Shown here: positions 38,220-47,413 of the stretch, in pieces
Position numbering within the stretch: the first letter of the stretch is position 1
Layout: every line of letters begins with the position of its first letter
Assembly (NCBI GenBank): GCA_023435725.1
Contig: JAEYRD010000035.1
Location: 1 to 64,000 of the forward strand
Direction of reading: 5' to 3'
Origin: Pseudomonadota bacterium
Lineage (GTDB): Bacteria; Pseudomonadota; Alphaproteobacteria; Rhizobiales; Xanthobacteraceae
Length of the DNA: 64,000 nucleotides
Notes under the pieces: generated by a model
Seen by the model: only the letters and a program-made list of their open reading frames with translations
Told to the model about the DNA's origin: nothing
Databases searched by the model: none
Made by a program: the position numbers and the translations under genes

Positions 38220-38223
38220 TTCC

Positions 38224-39927
38224 ATGACCATGATCGGTTGGCTCCAGATCATTCTCTTTTGCGTCATCATCGTTGCGGCGACCAAGCCGCTCGGCTGGTA
38301 CATGACGCGCGTGTTCAACGGCGAGCGGACCTTCCTGTCGCCGGTTCTGCGTCCCATCGAGGCCGGCATCTACTGGATTTCCGGTGTCGACGAGAGGCGC
38401 GAGCAGCATTGGTTGACCTATACGGTCTCCATGCTGCTGTTCCACATCGGCGGCTTCCTCATCATCTACGGCGTGATGCGCCTGCAGGCCATGCTGCCCT
38501 TCAATCCGGCCGGGCAGTCGGCGGTCGCCGAAGATCTCTCCTTCAACACCGCGATCTCCTTCATCACCAACACCAACTGGCAGAACTACGGCGGCGAGAG
38601 CACGGTGTCCTATCTCGTGCAGATGCTCGGCCTGACGCACCAGAACTTCCTGTCGGCCGCGACCGGCATCGCTCTTGCGGTGGCTCTGATCCGCGGCTTC
38701 TCGCGCGCCTCGATGCGCACGATCGGAAACTTCTGGGTCGACGTCACCCGCACCACGCTCTACGTGTTGCTGCCGATCTGCGTCGTCTACAGCCTGTTCC
38801 TGGTGTCGCAGGGCATGCCGCAGACGCTGGGCGACTATGTCGAGGCGACCACACTCGAGGGCGCCAAGCAGACCATCGCGGTCGGTCCCGTCGCTACGCA
38901 GGTCGCGATCAAGATGCTCGGCACCAATGGCGGCGGCTTCTTCAACGCCAACGCTGCGCATCCGTTCGAGAACCCGACCGCGCTGTCGAACCTCGTGCAG
39001 ATGCTGTCGATCTTCCTGATCGGTGCGGCCATGACCAACGTGTTCGGCCGCATGGTCGGCAATCAGCGCCAGGGCTGGGCGATCCTGGCCGTGATGGGCG
39101 TGCTGTTCGTCGCCGGTGTCACCGTCACCTATTGGGCGGAAGCCAACGGCACCTCGACGCTGCAGGCGCTCGGCCTGTCCGGCGGGAACATGGAGGGCAA
39201 GGAGGTCCGCTTCGGCATCGTCGCGTCCTCGCTGTTCGCCGTCGTCACCACCGCGGCCTCCTGCGGTGCGGTCAACGCCATGCATGACAGCTTCACCGCG
39301 CTCGGCGGCATGATCCCGCTGATCAACATGCAGCTCGGAGAAATCATCATCGGCGGCGTCGGCGCCGGTCTCTACGGCATGCTGCTGTTCGTCGTGCTCG
39401 CGATCTTCGTCGCGGGCCTGATGGTCGGCCGCACGCCGGAATATGTCGGCAAGAAGATCGAGGCGCGCGAGGTCAAGATGGCGATGCTCGCAATCCTGGT
39501 GCTGCCGCTGATGTATCTCGGTTGGACCGCGGTTGCCGTCGTGTTCCCGCCGGCGGTGGCTTCGATGGCAAATGCCGGACCGCACGGGTTCACCGAGGTG
39601 CTCTACGCGTACACCTCGGCGACCGGTAACAACGGCTCGGCGTTTGCGGGCCTCACCGGCAACACCTTCTTCTACAACCTGACGCTCGCTTCCGCGATGT
39701 TCGTTGGACGGTTCTTCATGATCGTTCCGGCGATGGCGATTGCCGGCTCGCTCGCCGCCAAGAAATCCATCCCGCCGTCGGCCGGCACGTTTCCGACCAC
39801 CGGCGGGCTGTTCGTCGGCCTCGTCGTCGGCGTGATCCTGATTATCGGCGGCCTGACCTTCTTCCCGGCACTCGCGCTCGGTCCCATCGTCGAGCACCTC
39901 GCGATGAACGCCGGCCAAGTATTCTGA
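38224..39927 (+). CDS. kdpA: K+-transporting ATPase subunit A (potassium channel subunit)
   Basis: This 567-residue inner-membrane protein with about ten spans forms the potassium-selective pore of the Kdp P-type ATPase. The selectivity-filter-like segments are present: NTNWQNYGGES near residue 115, GTNGGGFFNANAAHPFENPT near 235 and TGNNGSAFAGL near 465. Its length is normal for KdpA. It starts 4 bp after the small frame at 38115. The stop codon lies in a 16-bp tandem repeat that separates it from kdpB. Confidence 0.97.
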   Translation: MTMIGWLQIILFCVIIVAATKPLGWYMTRVFNGERTFLSPVLRPIEAGIYWISGVDERREQHWLTYTVSMLLFHIGGFLIIYGVMRLQAMLPFNPAGQSAVAEDLSFNTAISFITNTNWQNYGGESTVSYLVQMLGLTHQNFLSAATGIALAVALIRGFSRASMRTIGNFWVDVTRTTLYVLLPICVVYSLFLVSQGMPQTLGDYVEATTLEGAKQTIAVGPVATQVAIKMLGTNGGGFFNANAAHPFENPTALSNLVQMLSIFLIGAAMTNVFGRMVGNQRQGWAILAVMGVLFVAGVTVTYWAEANGTSTLQALGLSGGNMEGKEVRFGIVASSLFAVVTTAASCGAVNAMHDSFTALGGMIPLINMQLGEIIIGGVGAGLYGMLLFVVLAIFVAGLMVGRTPEYVGKKIEAREVKMAMLAILVLPLMYLGWTAVAVVFPPAVASMANAGPHGFTEVLYAYTSATGNNGSAFAGLTGNTFFYNLTLASAMFVGRFFMIVPAMAIAGSLAAKKSIPPSAGTFPTTGGLFVGLVVGVILIIGGLTFFPALALGPIVEHLAMNAGQVF

Positions 39928-39978
39928 TCGCCAAGCGTTCTGATCGCCAAGTGTTCTGATCGACAGACTTCTGATTGG
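39915..39978. repeat. 16-bp tandem repeats across the kdpA stop codon
   Basis: Four consecutive units: CCAAGTATTCTGATCG (39915-39930, containing the kdpA stop), CCAAGCGTTCTGATCG (39931-39946), CCAAGTGTTCTGATCG (39947-39962) and a degenerate ACAGACTTCTGATTGG (39963-39978). They fill nearly the whole kdpA-kdpB gap. Confidence 0.85.
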
Positions 39979-39993
39979 TTTGGAGTGACCTCC

Positions 39994-42108
39994 ATGGATA
40001 CGATGAAACTGCAAAAACGTGCGCCGATGTCGGCAATGCTTGATCCCAAGATCGTGCTGCCGGCGATCCGCGCCTCCTTCACCAAGCTCGATCCGCGGTT
40101 GATGGTGAAGAATCCCGTGATGTTCGTGGTCGAGATCGTGGCCGCGCTCACCACCGTGATCTTCCTGCGCGACATCGTCACGGGCGGCGAGAACCTGGGT
40201 TTCACATTCCAGATCATCCTCTGGCTGTGGTTCACGGTGCTGTTCGCCAATTTCGCCGAAGCGGTGGCCGAAGGCCGCGGCAAGGCGCAGGCCGAATCGC
40301 TGCGCAAGACCCGCACCGAAAGCCAGGCCAAGCTGCTGTCCGGCGCAGGCCGGTCTTTCAAGCTGGTGCCGGGCACGAGCCTGAAGGTCGGCGACATCGT
40401 GCTGGTCGAGGCCGGTGATACCATCCCCTCCGATGGCGAAGTGATCGAGGGCGTGGCCTCCGTCAACGAGGCCGCCATCACCGGCGAGTCTGCGCCCGTC
40501 ATTCGCGAGTCCGGCGGTGACCGGTCGGCGGTGACCGGGGGCACTCAGGTGCTGTCCGACTGGATTCGTGTCCGCATCACTGCGGCGCAAGGCTCGACCT
40601 TCATCGATCGCATGATCAAGCTGGTCGAGGGCGCCGAGCGCGCGAAGACGCCGAACGAGATCGCGCTCAACATCCTGCTCGCGGGCCTCACCATCATCTT
40701 CGTGTTCGCCACCGTCACCATTCCGAGCTACGCGACCTATGCCGGCGGCTCGATCTCGGTGATCATCCTGGTCGCCCTGTTCGTGACGCTGATCCCGACC
40801 ACGATCGGCGCGCTGCTCTCGGCAATCGGCATCGCCGGCATGGACCGCCTGGTGCGCTTCAACGTGCTTGCGATGTCCGGTCGCGCGGTCGAAGCGGCTG
40901 GTGACGTCGATACGTTGCTGCTCGACAAGACCGGCACGATCACCCTCGGCAACCGGCAGGCCACGGCCTTCCGCCCGGTCCGCGGCGTGACCGAGCAGGA
41001 ACTGGCGGACGCAGCCCAGCTTGCCTCGCTCGCCGACGAGACCCCGGAAGGCCGCTCCATCGTCGTTCTGGCGAAGGAGAAGTACGGCATCCGCGGCCGC
41101 GACATGGCCGAGCTGGGGGCCACCTTCATCCCATTCACGGCGCAGACCCGCATGAGCGGCGTCGATGCCGGCGGCTCGTCGGTGCGCAAAGGCGCCGTCG
41201 ATGCGATGCTCAACTATGTCGGCGGCGGCGCGCCGCTGGCTGTCGCCTCGGGAAGCGCCGCGCGCGCCGTTCAGCCCGCGGGGCTCTCGGACGCCGGCCG
41301 CGAGATCCAGGCCATTGCTGACGAGATCGCCAAGGCGGGCGGTACGCCGCTGGCCGTGGCCAGGGACGGCAAGCTGCTCGGCGTCATCCAGCTCAAGGAC
41401 ATCGTCAAGGGCGGTATCCGTGAGCGCTTCGCGGAGCTGCGCCGCATGGGCATCCGTACCATCATGATCACCGGTGACAACCCGATGACGGCGGCCGCAA
41501 TCGCAGCGGAGGCGGGCGTCGACGATTTCCTCGCCCAGGCCACGCCGGAAGACAAGCTCAAGCTGATCCGCGACGAGCAGGCCAAGGGCAAGCTGGTCGC
41601 CATGTGCGGCGACGGCACCAACGACGCGCCGGCGCTCGCTCAGGCCGATGTCGGTGTCGCCATGAATACCGGCACGCAGGCCGCCCGCGAGGCCGGCAAC
41701 ATGGTCGACCTCGACTCCAACCCGACCAAGCTGATCGAGGTGGTCGAGATCGGCAAGCAGCTGCTGATGACGCGCGGTGCGCTGACGACCTTCTCGATCG
41801 CCAACGACGTCGCAAAGTATTTTGCGATCATCCCGGCGATGTTCCTCGCGTTCTACCCCCAGCTCAACGTGCTCAACATCATGAACCTGTCGAGCCCGCA
41901 GAGCGCCATCCTGTCGGCGATCATCTTCAATGCCTTGATCATTGTCGCGTTGATCCCGCTGGCGCTGAAGGGCGTCGCTTACCGCGCGGTCGGCGCCGGC
42001 GCGCTGCTCCGCCGCAACCTGCTGATCTACGGCCTCGGCGGTATCGTGATTCCCTTCATCGGCATCAAGGCGATCGACCTCGTCGTCGCCGCCTTGCACC
42101 TGGCTTAA
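39994..42108 (+). CDS. kdpB: K+-transporting P-type ATPase subunit B (catalytic)
   Basis: This 704-residue P-type ATPase couples ATP hydrolysis to potassium uptake through KdpA. The phosphorylation motif is LLDKTGTITLGNRQ, the actuator motif is AAITGESAPVIRESGGD (including the inhibitory serine region of KdpB), and the hinge is CGDGTNDAPALAQADVG. I chose the ATG at 39994 because GGAG at 39982-39985 is well spaced; the GTG at 39985 is an alternative. The gene is separated from kdpC by 109 bp containing a large palindromic repeat. Confidence 0.97.
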   Translation: MDTMKLQKRAPMSAMLDPKIVLPAIRASFTKLDPRLMVKNPVMFVVEIVAALTTVIFLRDIVTGGENLGFTFQIILWLWFTVLFANFAEAVAEGRGKAQAESLRKTRTESQAKLLSGAGRSFKLVPGTSLKVGDIVLVEAGDTIPSDGEVIEGVASVNEAAITGESAPVIRESGGDRSAVTGGTQVLSDWIRVRITAAQGSTFIDRMIKLVEGAERAKTPNEIALNILLAGLTIIFVFATVTIPSYATYAGGSISVIILVALFVTLIPTTIGALLSAIGIAGMDRLVRFNVLAMSGRAVEAAGDVDTLLLDKTGTITLGNRQATAFRPVRGVTEQELADAAQLASLADETPEGRSIVVLAKEKYGIRGRDMAELGATFIPFTAQTRMSGVDAGGSSVRKGAVDAMLNYVGGGAPLAVASGSAARAVQPAGLSDAGREIQAIADEIAKAGGTPLAVARDGKLLGVIQLKDIVKGGIRERFAELRRMGIRTIMITGDNPMTAAAIAAEAGVDDFLAQATPEDKLKLIRDEQAKGKLVAMCGDGTNDAPALAQADVGVAMNTGTQAAREAGNMVDLDSNPTKLIEVVEIGKQLLMTRGALTTFSIANDVAKYFAIIPAMFLAFYPQLNVLNIMNLSSPQSAILSAIIFNALIIVALIPLALKGVAYRAVGAGALLRRNLLIYGLGGIVIPFIGIKAIDLVVAALHLA

Positions 42109-42110
42109 CG

Positions 42111-42199
42111 CCGTCATTGCGAGGAGCGAAGCGACGAAGCAATCCAGACTGTCACCACAGGAAAAATCCTGGATTGCTTCGCTTCGCTCGCAATGACGG
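42111..42199. repeat. Palindromic repeat inserted between kdpB and kdpC
   Basis: The left arm (42111-42147) contains CCGTCATTGCGAG, GCGACGAAGCAATCCAG. The right arm (42169-42199) is CTGGATTGCTTCGCTTCGC, ending TCGCAATGACGG. Together they make a hairpin of about 30 bp with a 21-nt loop. The same family occurs at 46321-46404 and, degenerate, at 18082-18148. Confidence 0.85.
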
Positions 42200-42217
42200 A
42201 AGACATAGGAGACCAAC

Positions 42218-42823
42218 ATGCTCAGAGAAATTCGCCCCGCCATCGTCCTCTTGCTGGTGCTCACCGCCATCACGGGCCTGGCCTACCCGCTCGCGATGAC
42301 CGGCATTGCCGGCATGCTCTTCCCCGCGCAGGCGCAGGGCAGCTTAATCGAGAGGGACGGCAAGGTGATCGGCTCCGCCCTGATTGGGCAGGAATTCAAG
42401 GACGACAAATATTTTCACGGCCGTCCCTCGGCGACGCTGGCGCCGGACCCGAATGATTCGACCAAGACGGTCTCCGCGCCCTACAACGCCGCCAACTCGG
42501 GCGGCTCCAACCTTGGCCCGACCAGCAAGGCGTTGGCCGACCGTTTGAAGGAGGACGTGGACAAGCTGAAAGCTGAAAACCCGAACGCCGCCGTTCCGGT
42601 CGATCTGGTAACGACCTCCGGCAGCGGGCTCGATCCGGACATTTCGCCGGAGGCTGCGCAATTCCAGGTGCCGCGTGTGGCCAAGGCGCGGAATATATCG
42701 GAAGACCAGCTGAGGCAGCTCGTGGTCGCCAACACCCAGGGCCGTCTGCTCGGCTTGCTTGGCGAACCCAGGGTTAACGTTCTTGCGCTGAACCTCGCAC
42801 TCGACGGCGCGTCCGCGAAGTAG
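42218..42823 (+). CDS. kdpC: K+-transporting ATPase subunit C
   Basis: This 201-residue protein has one N-terminal membrane anchor (IVLLLVLTAITGLAYPLAMT) and a periplasmic domain with GSALIGQEF, YFHGRPSAT, SGGSNLGPTS and SGLDPDISPEAAQFQVPRVA, all KdpC hallmarks. It stabilises the KdpFABC complex. It follows the palindromic repeat by 18 bp and has its own ribosome-binding site (AGGAG). Confidence 0.96.
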   Translation: MLREIRPAIVLLLVLTAITGLAYPLAMTGIAGMLFPAQAQGSLIERDGKVIGSALIGQEFKDDKYFHGRPSATLAPDPNDSTKTVSAPYNAANSGGSNLGPTSKALADRLKEDVDKLKAENPNAAVPVDLVTTSGSGLDPDISPEAAQFQVPRVAKARNISEDQLRQLVVANTQGRLLGLLGEPRVNVLALNLALDGASAK

Positions 42824-42863
42824 CGGGCTAGGCCCGGGATGCTTGGATGACTATATTGGTGTG

Positions 42864-45587
42864 ATGGTCCGAGAGCGCCGCGATCCTGAACAACGTCCGT
42901 CTCCCGAAGCGCTACTGGAAGCAGCGCGCCGGGAGGAGAGTGCGAGCGGCAAGCTGAAGATCTTCGTCGGCGCCGCCCCCGGCGTCGGCAAGACCTACGA
43001 GATGCTGCAGAGCGCTCACGCCAGGCGCAAGGCCGGCATCGACGTCGTGGTCGGCTTCGTCGAGACCCATGGCCGGGCCGAGACCGAAGCGCTGCTGCGC
43101 GACCTCGAAGTCGTCCCCCGCAGGAGGTTCGACTATCGCGGCCAGATGGTCGAGGAGATGGACCTCGACGCGGTGATCGCAAGGCGCCCGCAGCTGGCTC
43201 TGGTCGACGAGCTCGCCCACACCAACGCAGCCGGCAGCCGTCATCCGAAACGCTATCTCGACGTCGAGGAGCTGCTCTCCCACGGCATCGACGTCTACAC
43301 CGCCGTCAACATCCAGCATATCGAGAGCCTGAACGACGTCGTCGCTCAGATCACGCATGTGCGGGTGCGCGAGACGGTGCCGGACTCGGTGTTTGACCGC
43401 GCCGACGCGATCGAACTGATCGACCTTACGCCCGACGATTTGATCCAGCGGCTGAAAGAGGGCAAGGTCTATGTGCCGCGGCAGGCCGAGCGGGCGCTGG
43501 AGCACTATTTTTCGCCAGGCAATTTGACCGCGCTGCGCGAGCTCGCGCTGCGGCGTACGGCCGAGCGGGTCGACGAACAGCTCCTCACTCACATGCAGGC
43601 GAATGCAATCGCCGGCCCCTGGGCGGCGGGCGAGCGCATCCTCGTCTGCGTCAGCGAGGATCCGCGCGCGGCCAGCCTCGTGCGCTACACCAAGCGGCTG
43701 GCCGACCGGTTGCATGCGCCGTTCACCGCGATCTCGATCGAGACGCGGCGATCCCTCCAATTGTCCGACGAGGAACGCGACCGGCTGGCCGATACGCTGC
43801 GGCTGGCGGAATCGCTCGGCGGCGAGGCGCTGACCATCCCTGCCGTTGGCCGCCGCATCGCCGACGACGTCATCAACTTCGCGCAAGCCAACAACGTCAC
43901 CCAGATCGTGATCGGAAAATCGACCCGATCGCGCTGGTTCGAACTGACGCGCGGCTCCGTCGTGCACGATCTCGTCCGCCGTGCCGGCAATATCAGCGTT
44001 CACGTCATCCCGGGCGACGAGCTCCCCGACCAGCCAATCTCGAAAGCGGCGGTGCAGACCGCAGCTCGGTCGGAGTCGTTCGACGCGTTACCCTATCTCA
44101 AGGCGCTCGGCATCACCGCGCTGGGCCTTGCTGCCGCTGCCGTGATCAAGCCGCGGTTTGGCGTCGAAAACGTCGATCTGGTGTTCTTGACCGCAGTGGT
44201 CATCGTTGCGGTGCGTTACGGGCTGTGGCCGTCGCTTCTTGCAAGCGTTGCGGCCTCGCTTGCCTATAACTTCTTCTTTCTGCCGCCGGTCTACACTTTC
44301 ACCATCACCGACCCGACCAATGTCGTGGCGTTCTTCTTCTTCATGCTGATCGCCGTGCTGGTTTCGAACGTCGCGGGCCGAGTGCGCACGCAGGCCGACA
44401 CCGCGATCGGCCGCATCCGTACGACGGAGCAGCTCTATGCGTTCAGCCGCAAGCTCGCCGGCACCGGCACGCTCGACGACGTGCTGTGGGCAACCGCCTA
44501 TCAGACCGCGCTGATGCTCAGGGTTCGCGTGGTGCTGCTGTTGCCGGAAGAGGGCCTGCTCACGGTGAAATCCGGCTATCCGCCCGAGGATGAGCTCGAC
44601 CAGGCCGATCTTGCCGCCGCCAATTGGGCCTGGAGCAATGATCGTCCCGCCGGCCGCGGCTCGGACACGTTGCCCGGCGCGAAGCGGCTGTTCCTGCCGA
44701 TGCGGACCGGGCGTGGCCCGATCGGCGTCATCGGCATCGACAACGATCGCACCGGTCCGCTGCTGACGCCGGACCAGCGCCGGCTGCTCGACGCGCTGGT
44801 CGACCAGGGCGCGCTGGCAATCGAGCGCGTGCTGCTGGTCGAGGACATGGACCGCGTCAAGCGTACCGTCGAATCCGAGCGGCTGCGCTCGGCGCTGTTG
44901 ACCTCGATCTCGCATGATCTCAAGACGCCGCTCGCCTCGGTGCTCGGCGCGGCCTCGACCATGCGCGATCTCGCCGGCGCGCTGTCCGACACCGAGAAGC
45001 GCGACCTGCTGGCCACCGTGATCGACGAGTCCGAGCGGCTCAACCGCTTCATCGCCAATCTGCTCGACATGACCAAGCTCGAATCCGGCGCCATCGTGCC
45101 CAATACGGCGTTGCACGATCTCGGCGAGATCGTCGGCAGCGCGCTGCGGCGCGCCAGCAAGATCCTGACCAGCCACAAGGTCGAGCTGGCGCTGGCTGTT
45201 GATCTGCCGATGCTCCAGCTCGATGCGGTGCTGTTCGAGCAGGTGCTCTTCAACCTGCTGGACAACGCCGCAAAATACTCACCACCGGGGACCACGATTT
45301 CGATCCGCAGCCAGCGCGAGCGGGACCAGGTGGTGCTGGAGGTCGCCGATGAAGGCGACGGGATTCCGCCCGACGAGCTCGAGAGCGTGTTCGACAAATT
45401 CTATCGCGTGCAGAAGGGCGACCGCGTCCGTCCCGGCACCGGGCTCGGGCTCGCCATCTCCCGCGGCTTTGTCGAGGCGATGCGCGGCACGATCTCGGCC
45501 GCCAACCGCAGCGACCGCAGCGGGGCGGTTCTGACCATCCGTCTGCCCGTACCGGCACAGACCCACGCATTGGATACCGCCGCATGA
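42864..45587 (+). CDS. kdpD: Potassium/osmotic sensor histidine kinase
   Basis: This 907-residue kinase has the full KdpD layout. The N-terminal KdpD domain carries Walker A GAAPGVGKT (residues 36-44) and Walker B LALVDELAHTN. A Usp-like domain (ILVCVSEDPRAASLVRYTKR) follows. Then come four clustered membrane spans near residues 410-510, a GAF-like region, and HisKA with His684 in SISHDLKTPLASVLG. The ATPase domain contains LLDNAAKYSPP, DEGDGIPPDE and GTGLGLAIS. The ATG at 42864 is favoured; a TTG at 42843 would add seven residues. It overlaps kdpE by 4 bp. It should phosphorylate KdpE under potassium limitation or osmotic stress. Confidence 0.96.
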   Translation: MVRERRDPEQRPSPEALLEAARREESASGKLKIFVGAAPGVGKTYEMLQSAHARRKAGIDVVVGFVETHGRAETEALLRDLEVVPRRRFDYRGQMVEEMDLDAVIARRPQLALVDELAHTNAAGSRHPKRYLDVEELLSHGIDVYTAVNIQHIESLNDVVAQITHVRVRETVPDSVFDRADAIELIDLTPDDLIQRLKEGKVYVPRQAERALEHYFSPGNLTALRELALRRTAERVDEQLLTHMQANAIAGPWAAGERILVCVSEDPRAASLVRYTKRLADRLHAPFTAISIETRRSLQLSDEERDRLADTLRLAESLGGEALTIPAVGRRIADDVINFAQANNVTQIVIGKSTRSRWFELTRGSVVHDLVRRAGNISVHVIPGDELPDQPISKAAVQTAARSESFDALPYLKALGITALGLAAAAVIKPRFGVENVDLVFLTAVVIVAVRYGLWPSLLASVAASLAYNFFFLPPVYTFTITDPTNVVAFFFFMLIAVLVSNVAGRVRTQADTAIGRIRTTEQLYAFSRKLAGTGTLDDVLWATAYQTALMLRVRVVLLLPEEGLLTVKSGYPPEDELDQADLAAANWAWSNDRPAGRGSDTLPGAKRLFLPMRTGRGPIGVIGIDNDRTGPLLTPDQRRLLDALVDQGALAIERVLLVEDMDRVKRTVESERLRSALLTSISHDLKTPLASVLGAASTMRDLAGALSDTEKRDLLATVIDESERLNRFIANLLDMTKLESGAIVPNTALHDLGEIVGSALRRASKILTSHKVELALAVDLPMLQLDAVLFEQVLFNLLDNAAKYSPPGTTISIRSQRERDQVVLEVADEGDGIPPDELESVFDKFYRVQKGDRVRPGTGLGLAISRGFVEAMRGTISAANRSDRSGAVLTIRLPVPAQTHALDTAA

Positions 45588-46273
45588 GTGCTGCCCCGAT
45601 CAAGGTCCTGGTCATCGACGACGAGCCGCCGATCCGCAAACTGCTGCGGATGGGGCTGACGACGCAGGGCTACGAGATACTGGAAGCATCGAACGGCAAG
45701 ACCGCGCTGGAGAAGCTCGCGGAAGCGCCGGCGCTGATCATCCTCGATCTCGGCCTGCCCGACATCCAGGGCCATGAGCTGCTCCGCACTATTCGTGCGC
45801 GCAATGACGGCGTGCCGATCGTGGTGCTGTCGAGCCGGGGAGACGAAGCCGGCAAGGTGCAGGCGCTCGATCTCGGGGCCGACGATTATCTGACCAAGCC
45901 GTTCGGTATGGACGAGCTGCTGGCCCGCCTGCGCGCCGCGTTGCGGCACCAGCTTCAGGTCAAGGGCGAGCGTCCGGTGTTCCGTACCGGCGATCTCTCG
46001 GTCGATCTCGTCCGCCGCATCGTCAAGGTCGGCGAGCGCGAGGTGAAGCTGTCACCGAAGGAATACGATCTGCTCCGCGTGCTGGTGCAGCACGCCGGCA
46101 AGGTGCTCACCCATCGCTTCCTGCTCAAGGAACTCTGGGACGAGCTGACCGACGCGCAATATCTGCGCGTCTATGTCCGCCAGCTCCGCCAGAAGATCGA
46201 AGCCGATCCCGAACGGCCGCAATATGTGCTGACGGAGACCGGGATCGGGTATCGGCTGAAGGCGGGGGATTAG
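45584..46273 (+). CDS. kdpE: KdpE response regulator, OmpR/PhoB family
   Basis: This 229-residue regulator has a receiver domain with the acidic pocket DDE near residue 12, phospho-acceptor Asp55 in ILDLGLPD and Lys in LTKPFGMDELL. Its C-terminal winged helix ends in LRVYVRQLRQKIEADPERPQ and GIGYRL, the OmpR/PhoB type. Regulators of this class bind direct repeats spaced 11 bp apart. It is thus the natural ligand of the four 11-bp repeat boxes at 35062, 36796, 37685 and 37735, one of which precedes kdp. That link is inferred. Confidence 0.95.
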   Translation: MSAAPIKVLVIDDEPPIRKLLRMGLTTQGYEILEASNGKTALEKLAEAPALIILDLGLPDIQGHELLRTIRARNDGVPIVVLSSRGDEAGKVQALDLGADDYLTKPFGMDELLARLRAALRHQLQVKGERPVFRTGDLSVDLVRRIVKVGEREVKLSPKEYDLLRVLVQHAGKVLTHRFLLKELWDELTDAQYLRVYVRQLRQKIEADPERPQYVLTETGIGYRLKAGD

Positions 46274-46320
46274 GTCCTTCCATCCACGATCGATGTGGTG
46301 GCGCGAGCCTGCATCAACAC

Positions 46321-46404
46321 CGTCATTGCGAGCGCAGCGAAGCAATCCAGTGTCTCGCCGCGGAAGGAGTCTGGATTGCTTCGCTGCGCTCGCAGCAATG
46401 ACGG
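46321..46404. repeat. Palindromic repeat after kdpE
   Basis: The left arm (46321-46350) is CGTCATTGCGAGCGCAGCGA then AGCAATCCAG, and the right arm (46371-46404) mirrors it from CTGGATTGCTTCG to GCAATGACGG. It is a second intact copy of the family at 42111-42199. It lies between the convergent kdpE and ku genes, where it could terminate both. Confidence 0.85.
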
Positions 46405-46410
46405 AGCAGG

Positions 46411-47295
46411 CTACCCCACCTTCCTGTGTCGCGTCGTGGACCGGTGTGTCTTCTGCGCCGCTCGCTGCCGCCCGGTCGCCCTGCGCGCGTGAGATTTCGC
46501 CGCCGTCTTCTTTCCGCCGCGCCCTTTCAGGCTCTGCTTCAGCGCGTCCATTAGGCTGATGACGTTGCTCGGGCGCTCCTCGGACTCCGGCAGCTCGATC
46601 TTCCTGCCGCTCGCCTTGCGCTTCACCAGTGCCTTCAGCGCAGTTTCGTACTCGTCCTTGAACTTGCTCGGGTCGAAATGCGCGGCCTTGGTGTGCAGGA
46701 TGTGGCCGGCGAGCTCTACCATGTCCTTCGTGATCTTCGGGCTCTTGATGTCGTCGAAGAACTGGTCCTCGTCTCGCAGCTCGTAAGGATACCGCAGCGT
46801 GGTGCCGAGCAGGCCCTTGCCGAGCGGCTCGATCGCCATGACATGCTCACGGTTGGTCAGCACGATTTTCGCGAGCGCCACGCGCTCCTGGTCCTTCATG
46901 GCGTCGCGGATCACAGCAAAGGCGTCGATCGCGGCCTTGCCGTCGGGCGCGATATAGTAGGGATGGTTAAGATAGCGCTGGTCGATCTCTTCGCTCGGGA
47001 CGAAGCTCTCGATGTCGATCGTGTGATTGCTCTCGATCTGGACGGCCTCGAGCTCCTCCGGCTCGACCTCGACATACTTGCCCTTGCGCAGCTCGTAGCT
47101 GCGTCCCTTCTGGTCGCTCTCGACGACGTCACCGGTTTCGGAATCCACCATCTGCTGCTTGAGCCGGTTGCCGGTCTCGCGGTTGATCAGGTGAAAGCGC
47201 GTCTTCTCGGCCGCCGTGGTTGCCGGATAGAGCGCGACCGGGCAGCTGACCAGCGACAGTTTTAACGTTCCCTTCCAATAGGCGCGGGGAGCCAT
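46411..47295 (-). CDS. ku: Ku protein (non-homologous end joining)
   Basis: This 294-residue bacterial Ku forms a ring-shaped homodimer that binds DNA double-strand ends and recruits LigD. The start MAPRAYWKGTLKLSLVSCPV is the canonical beginning of the Ku core. ETGDVVESDQKGRSYELRKG and LGTTLRYPYELRDEDQFFDD are also characteristic. The C-terminus is a lysine/arginine-rich tail (GRGGKKTAAKSHARRATGRQ). The start was set at 47293-47295; the frame upstream crosses the promoter region. It diverges from ligD across a palindromic stress-type promoter at 47325-47357. Confidence 0.95.
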   Translation of the reverse strand: MAPRAYWKGTLKLSLVSCPVALYPATTAAEKTRFHLINRETGNRLKQQMVDSETGDVVESDQKGRSYELRKGKYVEVEPEELEAVQIESNHTIDIESFVPSEEIDQRYLNHPYYIAPDGKAAIDAFAVIRDAMKDQERVALAKIVLTNREHVMAIEPLGKGLLGTTLRYPYELRDEDQFFDDIKSPKITKDMVELAGHILHTKAAHFDPSKFKDEYETALKALVKRKASGRKIELPESEERPSNVISLMDALKQSLKGRGGKKTAAKSHARRATGRQRAAQKTHRSTTRHRKVG

Positions 47296-47324
47296 TCCGT
47301 TCTCCAGTGATTTCAACGCGTTTT

Positions 47325-47357
47325 GGAACCCCAACCGTCCCATGGGGTTTTGGTTCC
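47325..47357. promoter_or_regulatory. Divergent general-stress (EcfG-type) promoter of ku and ligD
   Basis: The 33-bp element reads GGAAC-N16-GGTT on both strands, because GGAACCCCAA (47325-47334) and TTTTGGTTCC (47348-47357) mirror each other around CCATGG. EcfG/RpoE2 promoters of alphaproteobacteria have GGAAC-N16/17-CGTT, so each direction matches with one -10 mismatch. Predicted leaders are about 30 nt (ku) and 60 nt (ligD). Confidence 0.6.
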
Positions 47358-47413
47358 GGGTGGGACTTTTGCCATGATAGGCTTCAGCGCTGAAAGAGAA
47401 TGCGGGACCGGCC

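Noticed and set aside
38128..42273. A continuous open frame of about 1380 codons on the minus strand across kdpA and kdpB
   Set aside because: It is antisense to two well-conserved genes, its translation is His/Arg/Asp-rich without any motif, and long antisense frames are expected in GC3-biased DNA.
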